Source of the DNA: Lycocorax pyrrhopterus obiensis
Taxonomy: Eukaryota > Chordata > Aves > Passeriformes > Paradisaeidae
DNA length: 64,000 nucleotides
Direction: 5' to 3'
NCBI GenBank assembly: GCA_014706295.1
Contig: JACSVZ010000009.1
Span: 36,212,768-36,276,767, forward strand
In this document: piece after piece, positions 13,076 to 23,487 of the stretch
How positions within the stretch are numbered: position 1 is the first letter of the stretch
Layout: every line of letters starts with the position of its first letter
Notes under the pieces: generated by a model
What the model was told of the DNA's origin: nothing
Seen by the model: the letters and a program-made list of their open reading frames with translations, nothing else
Database searches by the model: none
Position numbers and translations under genes: made by a program

Positions 13076-13085
13076 GTGTGTGTGT

Positions 13086-13118
<33 letters not shown>
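13076..13118. repeat. (TG)n microsatellite
   Basis: About 21 TG units with a single TA interruption at 13089-13090. This is a typical vertebrate dinucleotide repeat and is likely length-polymorphic. Confidence 0.96.
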
Positions 13119-16100
13119 ATTTTTGCCTGAGCAGGGAACTAACCCGTGTGGATCAAACAGCTCTCGCTGCGGCTGAAAACACAGTTTGAAGTTGACGTTC
13201 TGTCTGTCACATGAATTCCATATTTCACTTAATAAGTTATGCAAATGGTGGATTTCATGTTTGGCTTTTTTGTAGTGTTGACTTTGAGTTTTGAATAACA
13301 TCCAGGCTTAATAGTTTGATTAGTGAAATTAGAGAATGATTGGGAAGAGCAAATCGTTGCTTTTGTGATCTGTCGGTGAATCATTTAGATGAAACTGTTC
13401 CCTGTGCCTTGTTTCCTTGTCTTATATTTTGACACTTGATGCCACATCGTTCAGGGATTACCCTGAGGAGCTTTCCCTTCCTTTGCAGGGAAGTAAAACC
13501 AACCCCCCCCACATGCAGTGGGAAGCCCAGGGCTGAGTGGGAATACCAGCACTACCTTAATGCTACCTAATGGATGTCACCTCCGTGGATTTATGAATCC
13601 CACTGCATCGAAATAATGGAGGAGAAGTGATGCAATACCCTTCACCCCTTGTTCTTTGTGGCTTGCCGGCACTGGGGTCTGAAAGTAGCTTCTTCTCATC
13701 CAAATTCTCTATTCGATGGGAATTTTAGCATTCATATTTCTTCTGGATGTTGTCAAAGTTAAGAAATCCCGGGTTAGACTGTTTTAAAGAAGGAGATGAA
13801 ATAATGCAAGAGCTAAACCAAAATTTTAACTCCACACCATTTTCCTCTTAAGCAACAAATGAAGATCTGTTATAAATCCCACTATGAAACACACAGGTAC
13901 CACAGGTTGCAAAAACGCTGAGTTACTTTGGGTTTGCAGCGTCTGCCTGGCAGTAGGAAGGCAGAGGATCGTGTCTGATGTAAACCTGAGCTCACATGTG
14001 GCCAAGACCCAAGTGCCCAACCTGCCAGAGCCATCTCTTCTCCCCGGACACAGGCCATGCCAAGCAGTGCCACATCTGGGCCTCACATCTGCATGGCAAA
14101 GAAACCTCCACTGCCTTCCCAAGAGCTGTTTGTTGGCTCATTAGAGTAAATAAATAAATACATGGAGGAAGGAAAAAAAGCCTCAAATCTCAGCTGATCG
14201 GGTCTTGCTGGATAATTTAGCAAAAGTGCACATATTCTGCCCGCTTTAGCAGAAGGGAGGATTTTCTTCCAGGATTTTCCAGACTAAGAAAGTCTGTCGG
14301 TGCTGTGAACCAAAGGAGGAAGAAGCAGAAAAAAACCCCCGATTCATGCTTCCCTAAGTGAAATCACTTATCCCTGTTTTACCAGCCTTTATCAGAGTTT
14401 GTACACTTCCTCCAATTAAATTATTTTTTTTCTTCAGGGGATCTCGTGAGGCACTTACATAAATTCTCTTAATTTCTGAGTAATGCAGTCCTGACAATCA
14501 CTTAAGACAGTGGAGTTGATACCGCTGTCAGGGAAGACTCTTTTTCAAAAGAATGTTTTTATAGAATATCACCGTGACACTTCGCTTAGATGGATGTCTT
14601 TAGCAGAATTTGATTAATGTAATGTAATAAAAGAGATGCACACTAAAGTGTCTGTACATGTCTTGTTAAGTATGTTTGATTCATTATATGTAGTTCTCCT
14701 CACTTCTTTTCTCTTTCCTCAGTTCATTTTTTATCATTTCAATAATATATCTATAAATATGAAAAAGTTGGCACTTTCTTTGACGTATATGGCTATTAAT
14801 TCATAACTCTAAAAAATTGTATCTTTCAACTTGTCACTTTAAAGCTTGTACAGTTTATTACAGTAAGTAACCTGTGTTGGAAATTAGATTTTGAACTTTA
14901 GCAAGGAGATAAATAAGCTTGTGGACATAGAAGTTATGGAGAAGATACCTAGATATAGTGCTAGAATAAAATTGCATGAAAAGATCACTTACTTGAAGAT
15001 GATAATTTCAGAGCTCCCTGAGGATCACATTAAGATTGCGTATAGGAAATGGGCTTCAGCTTGAATTCCAATAACTTTAATTCCTAGAAATGGCAATATT
15101 TCAGTTAATTCTTTTCCTTGGGTGGGTGAGTCTCATTCTGTAGGCCAATAATATGTATCAGCAGCATGCAATTTCACTAAATGTGGGAAATTTACTTTAG
15201 AAAGACTCTTGAAAATTCCTCTTGCCCAAGCTTTGTCTGTCCTTTTGCAGTGTCAATCAATCTGGGGAAGAGAAAAACCTGGAAAATTTTAATATCTTTG
15301 CTACAGAGTGTGCCAAAACTTTTAAAGGGAACCAGGTTAGTTTTTTCCTGGTTGGCCAAGTAAGTCATGGGGGAGCAAGGATGGTCATTAATGTTTTTAT
15401 GTTGTTTTGCTCTGATAGCAAAAGAGCTGCTCTGCTTCTTTTCTAGTGAGTTTTTATGCTGTGAATTTTTCACAGCAGATCTGACAGGTCCAGTCCAAGC
15501 TTGGATCACATCAGGTTTGGGACTGCATTGATTGTAGGCACCGAGGATTCTGCAGCTGGGAAGTCTTCTTTGAGTTAATGCTTCTCAGGACTTGCCTGGG
15601 GTTGGGAAAGTTTATTGAGGTTAAGTAGAGTGGGAGATCCTGAGCTGGATGTCCACGGTGGTACAGCTCAGAGCAGCATCATCAGCCTTCCTGGTGTGAA
15701 GAGTCTGCAGGGGCAAGTGGGGAGGGGAACAGAGGAAGGATTCGGCCACTCTGCAAAATTCTCTCCTCCTCCTGCCAGCAGGATTATTCCTTTTGATTAT
15801 GGCAGGGAATGGGCGAGGGGAACTCGGCAGGCAGAGCGTGTGAGGAGCTCACAGTGCCGGCATCCAGAGCACAGACCACATGAGGTGGGTGGAAGCAGTG
15901 CCCTGGGGGGCCTGGCAATGGGTGCAAGGTGGGTTTGTTGGCAGCAGGAAATACAGAAGTGGGGGCAGCCGGGGAGCAATGGGAAACCACACAGTGCAAC
16001 TGCTGCAGGATTGCAAATCACGGAGCGTCTGAGGAGCACTCAGCGAGCAGGGGAGATGTGGTGGGGAAAGATGTGTGAAATCAGAGCTCCTGAGTGAGGA

Positions 16101-16727
16101 CAGATGGACCAGCCACAGGAAGAGGGAGGCGAGGAAGGTGGGGATGCCACAGAAGACGTGCCATTTGGTACGTGGTGTAGGAGCATTTTGCTGTTACTTT
16201 TTCTGCAGAGCAGAGATTTTATTACTAATACTTTGCCATGATTTCTGTTAGGCCGGGGCATGTGGTGTTGATGACATGCATCCTCAGAATGTGGTTGTAT
16301 TAATCAAGTGCACGGAGTAAACAGGATCAAAAAAGGAGGCAGGGGGATTCACTTTTGAGAAGTGCTCAAGCTTCGGTGTTTTCTGAGGCTTTGGGGAAGC
16401 ACATGCGGTTGCCTGGAAGCCGCAGCTGATGGCAGCAGGTCTTTGGGCACCCTGCAAAGGGAACTGAGTGCTCACAAAACAAAGGTAGGGTTCTGGATGA
16501 ACACTGGACCAGCAGCACCCAGACCAGCACAGATAATGTCCATGATGTGGGGGGAAGAGGGCAGCGTAATGCAACACCCTGCTGGAAAATGCTGGGAGGA
16601 GTGTCATGCCCAGGAGCTGGGCAGGTGCTCTGAAGCTCCTCCTCCATGATAGAGTCACATCTTGGAAGCTGAGGTTCCTCTTTCCTGGGTAGGGAAGATG
16701 GTCCTGCCACGTATGCACAGGAAGGAG
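13119..16727. other. Unique non-coding DNA
   Basis: AT-rich to about 15.5 kb, then more GC-rich (15.6-16.7 kb). The GC-rich part contains the longest open frames of the window, 160 codons at 15615-16097 and 175 codons at 16284-16811 on the minus strand. Neither has a recognisable domain, and the second runs into the CR1 at 16728, so neither is called a gene. A 9-bp perfect hairpin lies at 15457-15477. Confidence 0.6.
15457..15477. repeat. Perfect 9-bp inverted repeat, 3-nt loop
   Basis: TGCTGTGAA (15457-15465) and TTCACAGCA (15469-15477) are exact reverse complements separated by TTT. This short hairpin lies in otherwise unique sequence. It is too short for a microRNA precursor. Confidence 0.9.
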
Positions 16728-16881
16728 ACAGTGAGGCCCAGGCACAGGCTGCCCAGAGAAGCTGTGGCTGCCCCATCTCTCAAAGTATTCACTGGATGGG
16801 GCTTTGAGCAACCTGGGCTAGTAGAAAATATCCTTGCCCGTGGTCTTTAAGGTCCCTTTGAGTCATTCTGTGATTCTATGA
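16728..16881 (+). mobile_element. CR1 LINE, 5'-truncated 3' end
   Basis: Plus-strand CR1 tail. It shows GGCACAGGCTGCCCAGAGAA, GCTGTGGCTGCCCCATC, then GGATGGGGCTTTGAGCAACC, TGGGCTAGTAGAAAATATCC, and ends TTAAGGTCCC ... CTGTGATTCTATGA. Moderately diverged. The boundary before 16728 is approximate because the preceding bases do not follow CR1. Confidence 0.92.
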
Positions 16882-17381
16882 ACTCTGTTGCTCAGAACTT
16901 CCTTATTTATAACAGTTATTAACCAGCCAGAAAAAGAAAACCCAGCAGGCTTTTCACCTTGAACGAGCCATGTCTCAGGGGAGTCAAATCAGCTGTATTG
17001 ATTCCTGTCAGCACACTTGTCTTTGGGGAATCGTTTGTTTTATAAAACCAGATTGCCAGATCTGTACAGCAGGGGGAAAAGGGAGAAAAAACAGGTTTTG
17101 AATGAAAATGAACAAAATTTCTAGGAGTGAAGAGCTCCTATCAGTGATAATCTGCAACATCTGAGCATGAGCAGCTGGGATAGGCACCTGAAATAATGAG
17201 TGAACAGAAGGAGGTTGGACCACTGCTGTGAGAAAAAAACCCTCATGGGCTTGCTCACATCAGTGTGAGCACAGCTCACCTCCAAGCTGACATCCTGGTG
17301 TCTCCAGGGTGTTTTCACCAGGGAAGTTAATCTCATCCTTCAGGTGTTTCAGCTGTAAAAAACGAGGGATGTTATATGTGT
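16882..17381. other. Unique spacer between two CR1 copies
   Basis: About 500 bp separating a plus-strand and a minus-strand CR1 copy, so the two elements face each other tail to tail. I see no gene in the spacer. Confidence 0.6.
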
Positions 17382-17565
17382 CACAGAATCACAGAAGATG
17401 CTGGGTTGAAAGGGACCCACCAGGATCATCAAGTCCAACTCCTGGCCCTGCCCAGCACCACTCCAGGAGTCACACCAAGTGCCCAAGAGCATTGTCCAAA
17501 CACTTCTTGAGCTCTGCCAGCCTTGGTGCTGCGACCACTGCCCTGGGGAGCCTGGAGACAAGAAC
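17382..17565 (-). mobile_element. CR1 LINE 3' end, different subfamily
   Basis: Minus-strand copy beginning TCACAGAATCACAGAAGATG, then GGGTTGAAAGGGACCCACCA, GGATCATCAAGTCCAACTCC, TGGCCCTGCCCAGCACCACT, GAGCATTGTCCAAACACTTC, TTGAGCTCTGCCAGCCTTGG and TGCCCTGGGGAGCCTG. This wording differs from the other copies in the window and matches a CR1 form I associate with neoavian, especially passerine, genomes. It looks relatively little diverged. Confidence 0.9.
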
Positions 17566-19388
17566 TCTATGTGAACACCATCAATAACAGAGGTGATTAA
17601 AGTGCCTGCTCACCCTGGGAGGAGGATTGTTACAGTCTCAGTAGGTGTGTAAACCTCACACTTGTCACTTGCCAGTTTGGATGGCTTGGCTTGGCTTTCA
17701 GGCTTTCATTCACCTCCTTCCTTGCCCCCAGGTGTGCTCTGGCTGCTCCAGAAGGCACAGATGCCTTCACTTGGGCCTGACTGCAGGGAGGTGACTATAT
17801 CAGAGGAGGCGGGCTGGCCCCTTTCTTGGATCAAGGGCAGAAAGAACGAAGCAGAGAAGAGGGAACACGTTCATTTTTAAGGTAAAATAAGCTATGGGAG
17901 GTGGGAAAACAAAGTTGGGGTTCTACCTTGTAGTGGCTTATGAACTTTTTGTGCTTGAGAGCTGGACAATGAAAACTGAATTTCATTTTTTTTGTGTTGG
18001 AAGAGATTTGGAGTGGTTGGTCTCATTGACGTTTCGTGGTTGAGCCCTGGTCTTGCTGTTTGCTTTGGTTTCTTCAAACAAATCTCTTGAATATATTCTT
18101 AAATAAAACAAGCAAATAAGGTTGTCTTAAGGGAGTTAGTGCATTTACTTGGGTGATTACGTTAAGTGTGTGCTTAATTGTTCTTTTGATACCAGCCAAA
18201 GTACACAGATATCAGCTCTCAGAAACCGCTCAGAGCAGCTATCTTTGCTTTCCATTTGTGAGCGAGGACTAGTGGAATTTATAAGAGGGAAACAAAATAT
18301 TGGTGGAAATTTGCTGTATGTATAGAGCCTTGCGTGCAATTACAGCTGAAGATGTTACAACCAGTTTTCAAGGCCTTTTTTGTAGCAAGAGAAGTGGATT
18401 TCCTTCTGAAAGATGCCTGGTCCCCAAGCGGAGTAACAAGAAGGGTGTGGAAAATGCCTGTGGCTGGCTCACTCGAGGCCCATAAATGCAATGAGTCAGG
18501 TATTTTGCCTTTATATGCTGAGCTGGGAGCTAATGGAAATATGTTAAAACCAGTTAAGCTGGCAAAATAAACCCTCTGCGCTCATTGTTGCTGAGAGCAC
18601 CGGGAGCTGAGGTGGTGTGGGGCTGGAAGGGGATGCCCAGCTGTGTGTCCCCAGGAAAGGGGAGGAAGGGCTGGTCTGTGCCTGTGGCCGAGGCACAGGT
18701 TGCTGAGCACCAGGGTGGTGAACGGTTTGAAAATGAGGAAGGGGTGTTGCAGGGTATGAAATTTCTCCTGGAAAGAAGGGTGTGTGTTGCGGTGAGAGCA
18801 CAGGGAGGTCGGGCAAGAAAGCTGTAAACACCTCTCCAACCGGGCTACTTCCTTCCCTGTTCCCTCCGCAGCACTGGCCTCCCCTCTCATCCCCAGCAAG
18901 AAGAGAAGTGAGAATTAAAACCTCGTGCGTTTGGGGGTGTTGGTGTCCCTGCTGCACCTGCTCAAGGGCTGAACAGCAGGTGTTTGTGGCCACGTTTGTG
19001 CTCCTGCAAGGAAGGGATGAAGGGCTGCAGCCCCATGAGCCATGACTTGGGTGGCTGCATATTTTGGGGTGCTGGCCAAACCTTGGGTGCTGCAGAGATG
19101 CTCTTCACGTCCCAGCAGGGAGACATTGAATGCAAAGTCTTTGCACGTGTTTGTTTGCTGTAGGCCCTGGTTTATTGCCCTGCCATCCCCTTCCTCCCCC
19201 CAGAATAAAAACCCCCATGGTTTATCAAACCTCATTTTCTCTAAGTGCCTTTCTAAGTTTAGTTTTCTCTCCTAATTGCATGCCAAGATGGGGGAAGAGG
19301 GGGAGGGGGAGAAATTGGTTAATTGATTAGTAATTTAGTCTCTGGTGATATGCTTATTTAAGAAATCTGCCGGAGTTATATATGTCAA

Positions 19389-19422
19389 ATGATTCACATG
19401 AAAACAACATCAAGTGAATCAT
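19389..19422. repeat. 9-bp inverted repeat with extended arms
   Basis: ATGATTCAC (19389-19397) and GTGAATCAT (19414-19422) are exact reverse complements around a 16-nt loop. The outer sequences also partly mirror each other (TATGTCA on the left, TGACATA on the right), with an A-rich bulge in the right arm. Confidence 0.85.
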
Positions 19423-22400
19423 ATATAAAAATGACATAATTGCTATTAAACTTAGAAGCCATATGTGTGGCTGAGGAAATTACTGGCTTTAGCAACTCTT
19501 TTATATTTCTTCCCAAAGCCAGTTATACTCTTCTGAACAGAGAAAGCAACTTTATGTGTAGGAAAATAGTCCCTGTGAGTGTTATTTGGAGATCTGTTAA
19601 TTCAAGGAAGTAGGTGCATATTCCAGCACTGCAGGAAAAGAATCAAAATTGGGAGTGTTGGGAAGCTGAGAAAGGGGTCTGTCGCTTTTTCTTTTTCTCA
19701 TCAGCGAGATTAAACGCCGGCTCTTGCAATATGCACCATCTGAGATTTTATTGCTTTCTGTTATTTTTAGTACTAGGAGGGAGATTAAATGAAATCCGGG
19801 ATTATTTCAGACAGTGTTAAACTTTTTATTGCTCATTTCTGCCATCAGGCTCAGGCTGACCCAGTTGGGTGGGTCATTACAGAGGGTGGGCCCTCCCCTG
19901 CCAGCACCCGGAAAATTAATTCCTCTACCTATACATGGTCTTATAGGAAAGCACCAGCAAAAGTAAATATAGCTATTAATACAGCTATTCTTTTATTTGA
20001 CATTACCCTCTTCTCAGAAGTCTGTTGTGTGCTGAACTTCACATATGCAAATAGTATTTTGTGTGCTGCTCAGCATCCTTGTAGCCTCTGTGGGATCACA
20101 GGCTCGTGTCACTTCCCTGGGTGTTTTGGAAGCTTATTTTCATTTATGTCTTTAAGGCTGCTTGAAATAAACCTAAACTGATCTAATATTTTGCATTTCT
20201 TTATCAGGAGATTAATAAGAAGGCTGAATTTTTTTTTTGAGTGTGTATTTACTTCAAATCTTCACATTAAAAAAAATTAGCTTGATAGAGCTGACTTGCT
20301 GCTTGTTGCTGACGGTTCCTTCATTTTTATTCCTTTTTATAGGGTGGTGCCTTTTCCATTAGTCACAGCCCTCGACACGTTGATATATGCAGTAAGGAAG
20401 GCTTTAGGTGCTGCTGGTGATGAATAGCTGCTGGAGCACTCTCCTGCAGTTAATCTCGGGAGGAAGGAGAAATTCTGGTCTTGCCTCTGCAGGTTGCAGA
20501 GGTCTCGCTTGTCTTCGGGGTGGGTTTCGTCGGTTCACGAGCGTGCCTGCCAGCTGGTGCTGGCACAGTTTTAGCCCAGGACATTAGCAAGTCCCCCTTG
20601 ATGAAGAGGAGGGGTCAGTAGGCAGCTATTCAGCTCTGACAGGGTGCCTGTGTCATCGGCACTGAGGGATGGAGCATCTATTGTGGCCTGTGCGATGTGA
20701 AGAAACCCCCCAGTATTTTCTGTAATTAGTTGCCAATAAATCAACTTCTGGAAGCTGCACATGAAAGACTATCCCAGTGGCGTGTCCCTATAAGCTGTAT
20801 TTTGTTATGTCTGGAGTAACATTCCCCATATTTTGGGTACTCTGAGTGTCCCATGGTTTGTCCTCAGCCGCCAACCTGGACACACATCATTTCTCCTGCA
20901 GGCCTTTGGGCTCCCTGGCACAAACAACTTTGTGGGGAAAGCAGGGATTACACTGTCCTGAGCTGGACTTTTTCCCTGCTGCATGTCTGTCTAATCTTGC
21001 TGTGGAGTCACTGATGTAAGAGGAATGAGCTCTGACTGGAGTGGGCAGAGAATGCGTCTGCGATGGGAATAACGATTTATTCCATAAACACGGAGCGCTA
21101 GTGGAGCCCTGAGCTCTGACTCAGCCCCAGCCTGGGAATCCCAAACCCTTCCCCTTGCCTGTGCCTGCCAGCCCCTTCTTTCCCCTCAGACCTTCAGCCT
21201 TCCACCAAACACAGGCTGGGAGCTCATCTCTGAGACTTATCTAGGACTGTCGCTGAACCTGTCAGTGAACACAAAGGGCTTTTGTTTCAAAGAGTTACTG
21301 CAGCTGCTTTGCTTAATTATCCCAAGGAAAGGGATGTAGGTAGGGAGCCACAGAGCGACCAGTATTTCTAAAGAATAACCTAACTTGTTGTAAGTTTTCT
21401 AAATGGGAGCATGTCTGAGTGGAGAATTGGTATCAGCAGTTGTGAAACTTTTTTCTTTGATTTTGGGAGCTCTTAGTCATTTTTGTCTGAATCCAGGTTC
21501 ACAGCTGAGTCATTCCTTCTGCTCTTCTTCCCCTGGTGACTTTTCCATGCTGTTTCATTTTTCCCAGATAGATATTACTGGAGCTAAGGCTGTGCTAACC
21601 ACACTGCAAGCAGTGAAAACAGCGTGTGATTTCCTCGGGAAGCGGAGAACATCCTCCGTGTGTGTTTCTGGGATACGTATCCCAGTCACATGGAGGTCTG
21701 TGCCTTAGGGAAGTGCATCAGGATGAAGTGTGGGAGAGGCAGATGCCATCAGTGTCACTGGATTTACCTCCAGCTCTGGCTAAAGAGGAAATTAGAGTAA
21801 ATATGTCGCAATCATCGCGCTGGTGCCCAGTTTAGCAGTGCAGAAGGTTGAAGAGGGGCTGAAGGAGCAGTGTCAGGAGCTGCTCCTGCACACTTTGTAT
21901 TTTCACCTTGTTTGGTACTGGCACAGCACGAGATGGCTTGAGAGAGACAGAGCAAAATGCATTTCGGAAGAGGAAAGGGGTCCCCACATAATGAAGAGTT
22001 CAACTGAAATAAGTGTGGGGGGAAAAAAATTTATTTCTTTGCATGCCAGATTTCTTGCCACTTTCAAGCTAATCCGTTCAGTTCACTTCAATACAGTCAC
22101 TGAAGTAGCTTAGAAAAAGAGAGAAAAAGATCTTTGATATGCTAGATCAACCAAAGTTTAAAAAATCTGTCTTTGTATATGCCATTTATAATGCAAATCT
22201 CAAGTTGGCATTTGAGTTTCACTTACTGCCGTTACTGAAGTACCTTGGCATACAAAGGCTGGAGATGGAGGGAGATCCCAAATGACAGAGTGCCTTTAAT
22301 AGTTCAATAATAAATGAAAAAAAATTGCATTTTCTCATTTCTGTAAATACCTTCTACCTCCGTAGTGTGTGAGCTGCAGGGAAAAAGAGAATCTTACTGT

Positions 22401-22707
22401 ACAGAGGCTGAAGTTATTGGTCTGAGTCTTCTGGGAATTTGAATTCAGCTTTAGTCGTGCAGCCCCAAAAGGATTTGACCCTGGTTGGAGTGTCCTGTGA
22501 CTTTCCTCCTACCAGGAGAAAATGTAAGGGTTAACTCTATTTGCTTAGGCAGTGAGCAACTGGTTAAGTTTTCTTTTGGAAAGAAGCCTAATTTCTAAGA
22601 GTCGCCTTCCCAAATATATAACCTGATTTCTTTCCCCTGTGTTCCCAACATTTAAGCACTGATTAAATGTCACCAAAGATAATAGGAGAAATGCTCATGA
22701 CGGCCAG

Positions 22708-22723
22708 GCTATTTTAAAATAGC
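22708..22723. repeat. Perfect 16-bp palindrome
   Basis: GCTATTTTAAAATAGC is fully self-complementary. Such a site could bind a dimeric factor symmetrically. No repeat family is evident around it. Confidence 0.9.
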
Positions 22724-23427
22724 ATGGGCATGCTTAAAGCAATAAGTAATTTTGCCTCTGCTACACAGTGTGTTTAATGCATATTTAAATTAAACTGTAG
22801 ACAACTTTGAGCAGGCTGGATCTGGAAATGAGTTATCTTTCTAATTGGGGATATTTTGGGATTTGCCCTGCTGAATTTCACGCAGCCGCTCTGCAGAAGG
22901 TGACTCTTAAATGGGGTGGTTGTGGGCTCGTGTCACTCCTGAGAGCAGGGATCTTGAGATTATCCTGTCTGCCTTTTGAATCCTGGTACTCTAGGGACAG
23001 TGGGGGAACTTGATCTGTAGTTCATAACCCAGCCCTGTGCTCTGTTTCCAAATCAGAATTAGTCTTCCTTTTCACTCCCTGCTTGGTGCCATTGTGCCTT
23101 TGTCGCTACTGAGAAGTCACTATGGCACCAGAGCTGAAGCAGAGTTCAGGGTGTTTTCTGGGAGTCAAATTGTCAAGTTTATATGTTTATTTATTTATTT
23201 TCCCCCACTGTGGGTTTTGTTTTGCTGGTTATTTTTTTTTAACTGCAAACACCACTTAAACCTCGACTATAGCATGTGCTTCACTGTATCCACCAGAAAT
23301 GCCAGTCTGATTTCGAGGGGTTTGGAAAGGTTTTGTTGAATCTGAGAAATGATGGGTGCCAAAAAAAAAAAAAAAGTGTCCTCTAACTAAGCTGTTACTG
23401 ATTATCTGAGTGCAATGTACAGATTAA

Positions 23428-23487
23428 GGGCCTGATCTAAAGACCACTGGGGTCAATTGACTGAAGTGGACTTTGAATCAAGTCTTA
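23428..23487. repeat. Old palindromic amniote repeat fragment
   Basis: Begins GGGCCTGATCTAAAGACCAC, continues GGGGTCAATTGACTGAAG and ends TGGACTTTGAATCAAGTC. The two halves are roughly reverse complements (GGCCTGATC..AAAG against CTTTG.ATCA.G.C). I recall this as a palindromic repeat common in turtle, crocodilian and bird genomes (GGCCTGATCCAAAGCCCATT). I cannot name the family with certainty. It has the form of a MITE-like DNA transposon or a foldback element. Confidence 0.6.

Larger units (their letters stand above)
17566..23427. other. Unique non-coding DNA
   Basis: No supported gene. The stretch 18580-19060 is GC-richer and gives overlapping frames of up to 149 codons on both strands without a domain. 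The rest is AT-leaning unique DNA holding a split inverted repeat at 19381-19440, a 16-bp palindrome at 22708-22723 and short homopolymers. An old repeat remnant could be hidden here without being recognisable by eye. Confidence 0.55.

Noticed and set aside
15615..16097. 160-codon plus-strand frame
   Set aside because: GC-rich segment with overlapping frames on the other strand, no domain, no promoter or splice context.
16284..16811. 175-codon minus-strand frame, longest in the window
   Set aside because: Its beginning is CR1 sequence read in reverse and the rest has no recognisable domain. Another long frame overlaps it in a second phase on the same strand.
18544..18993. 149-codon minus-strand frame, proline-rich
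   Set aside because: Low-complexity composition from a GC-rich stretch. A 105-codon frame occupies another phase of the same bases.
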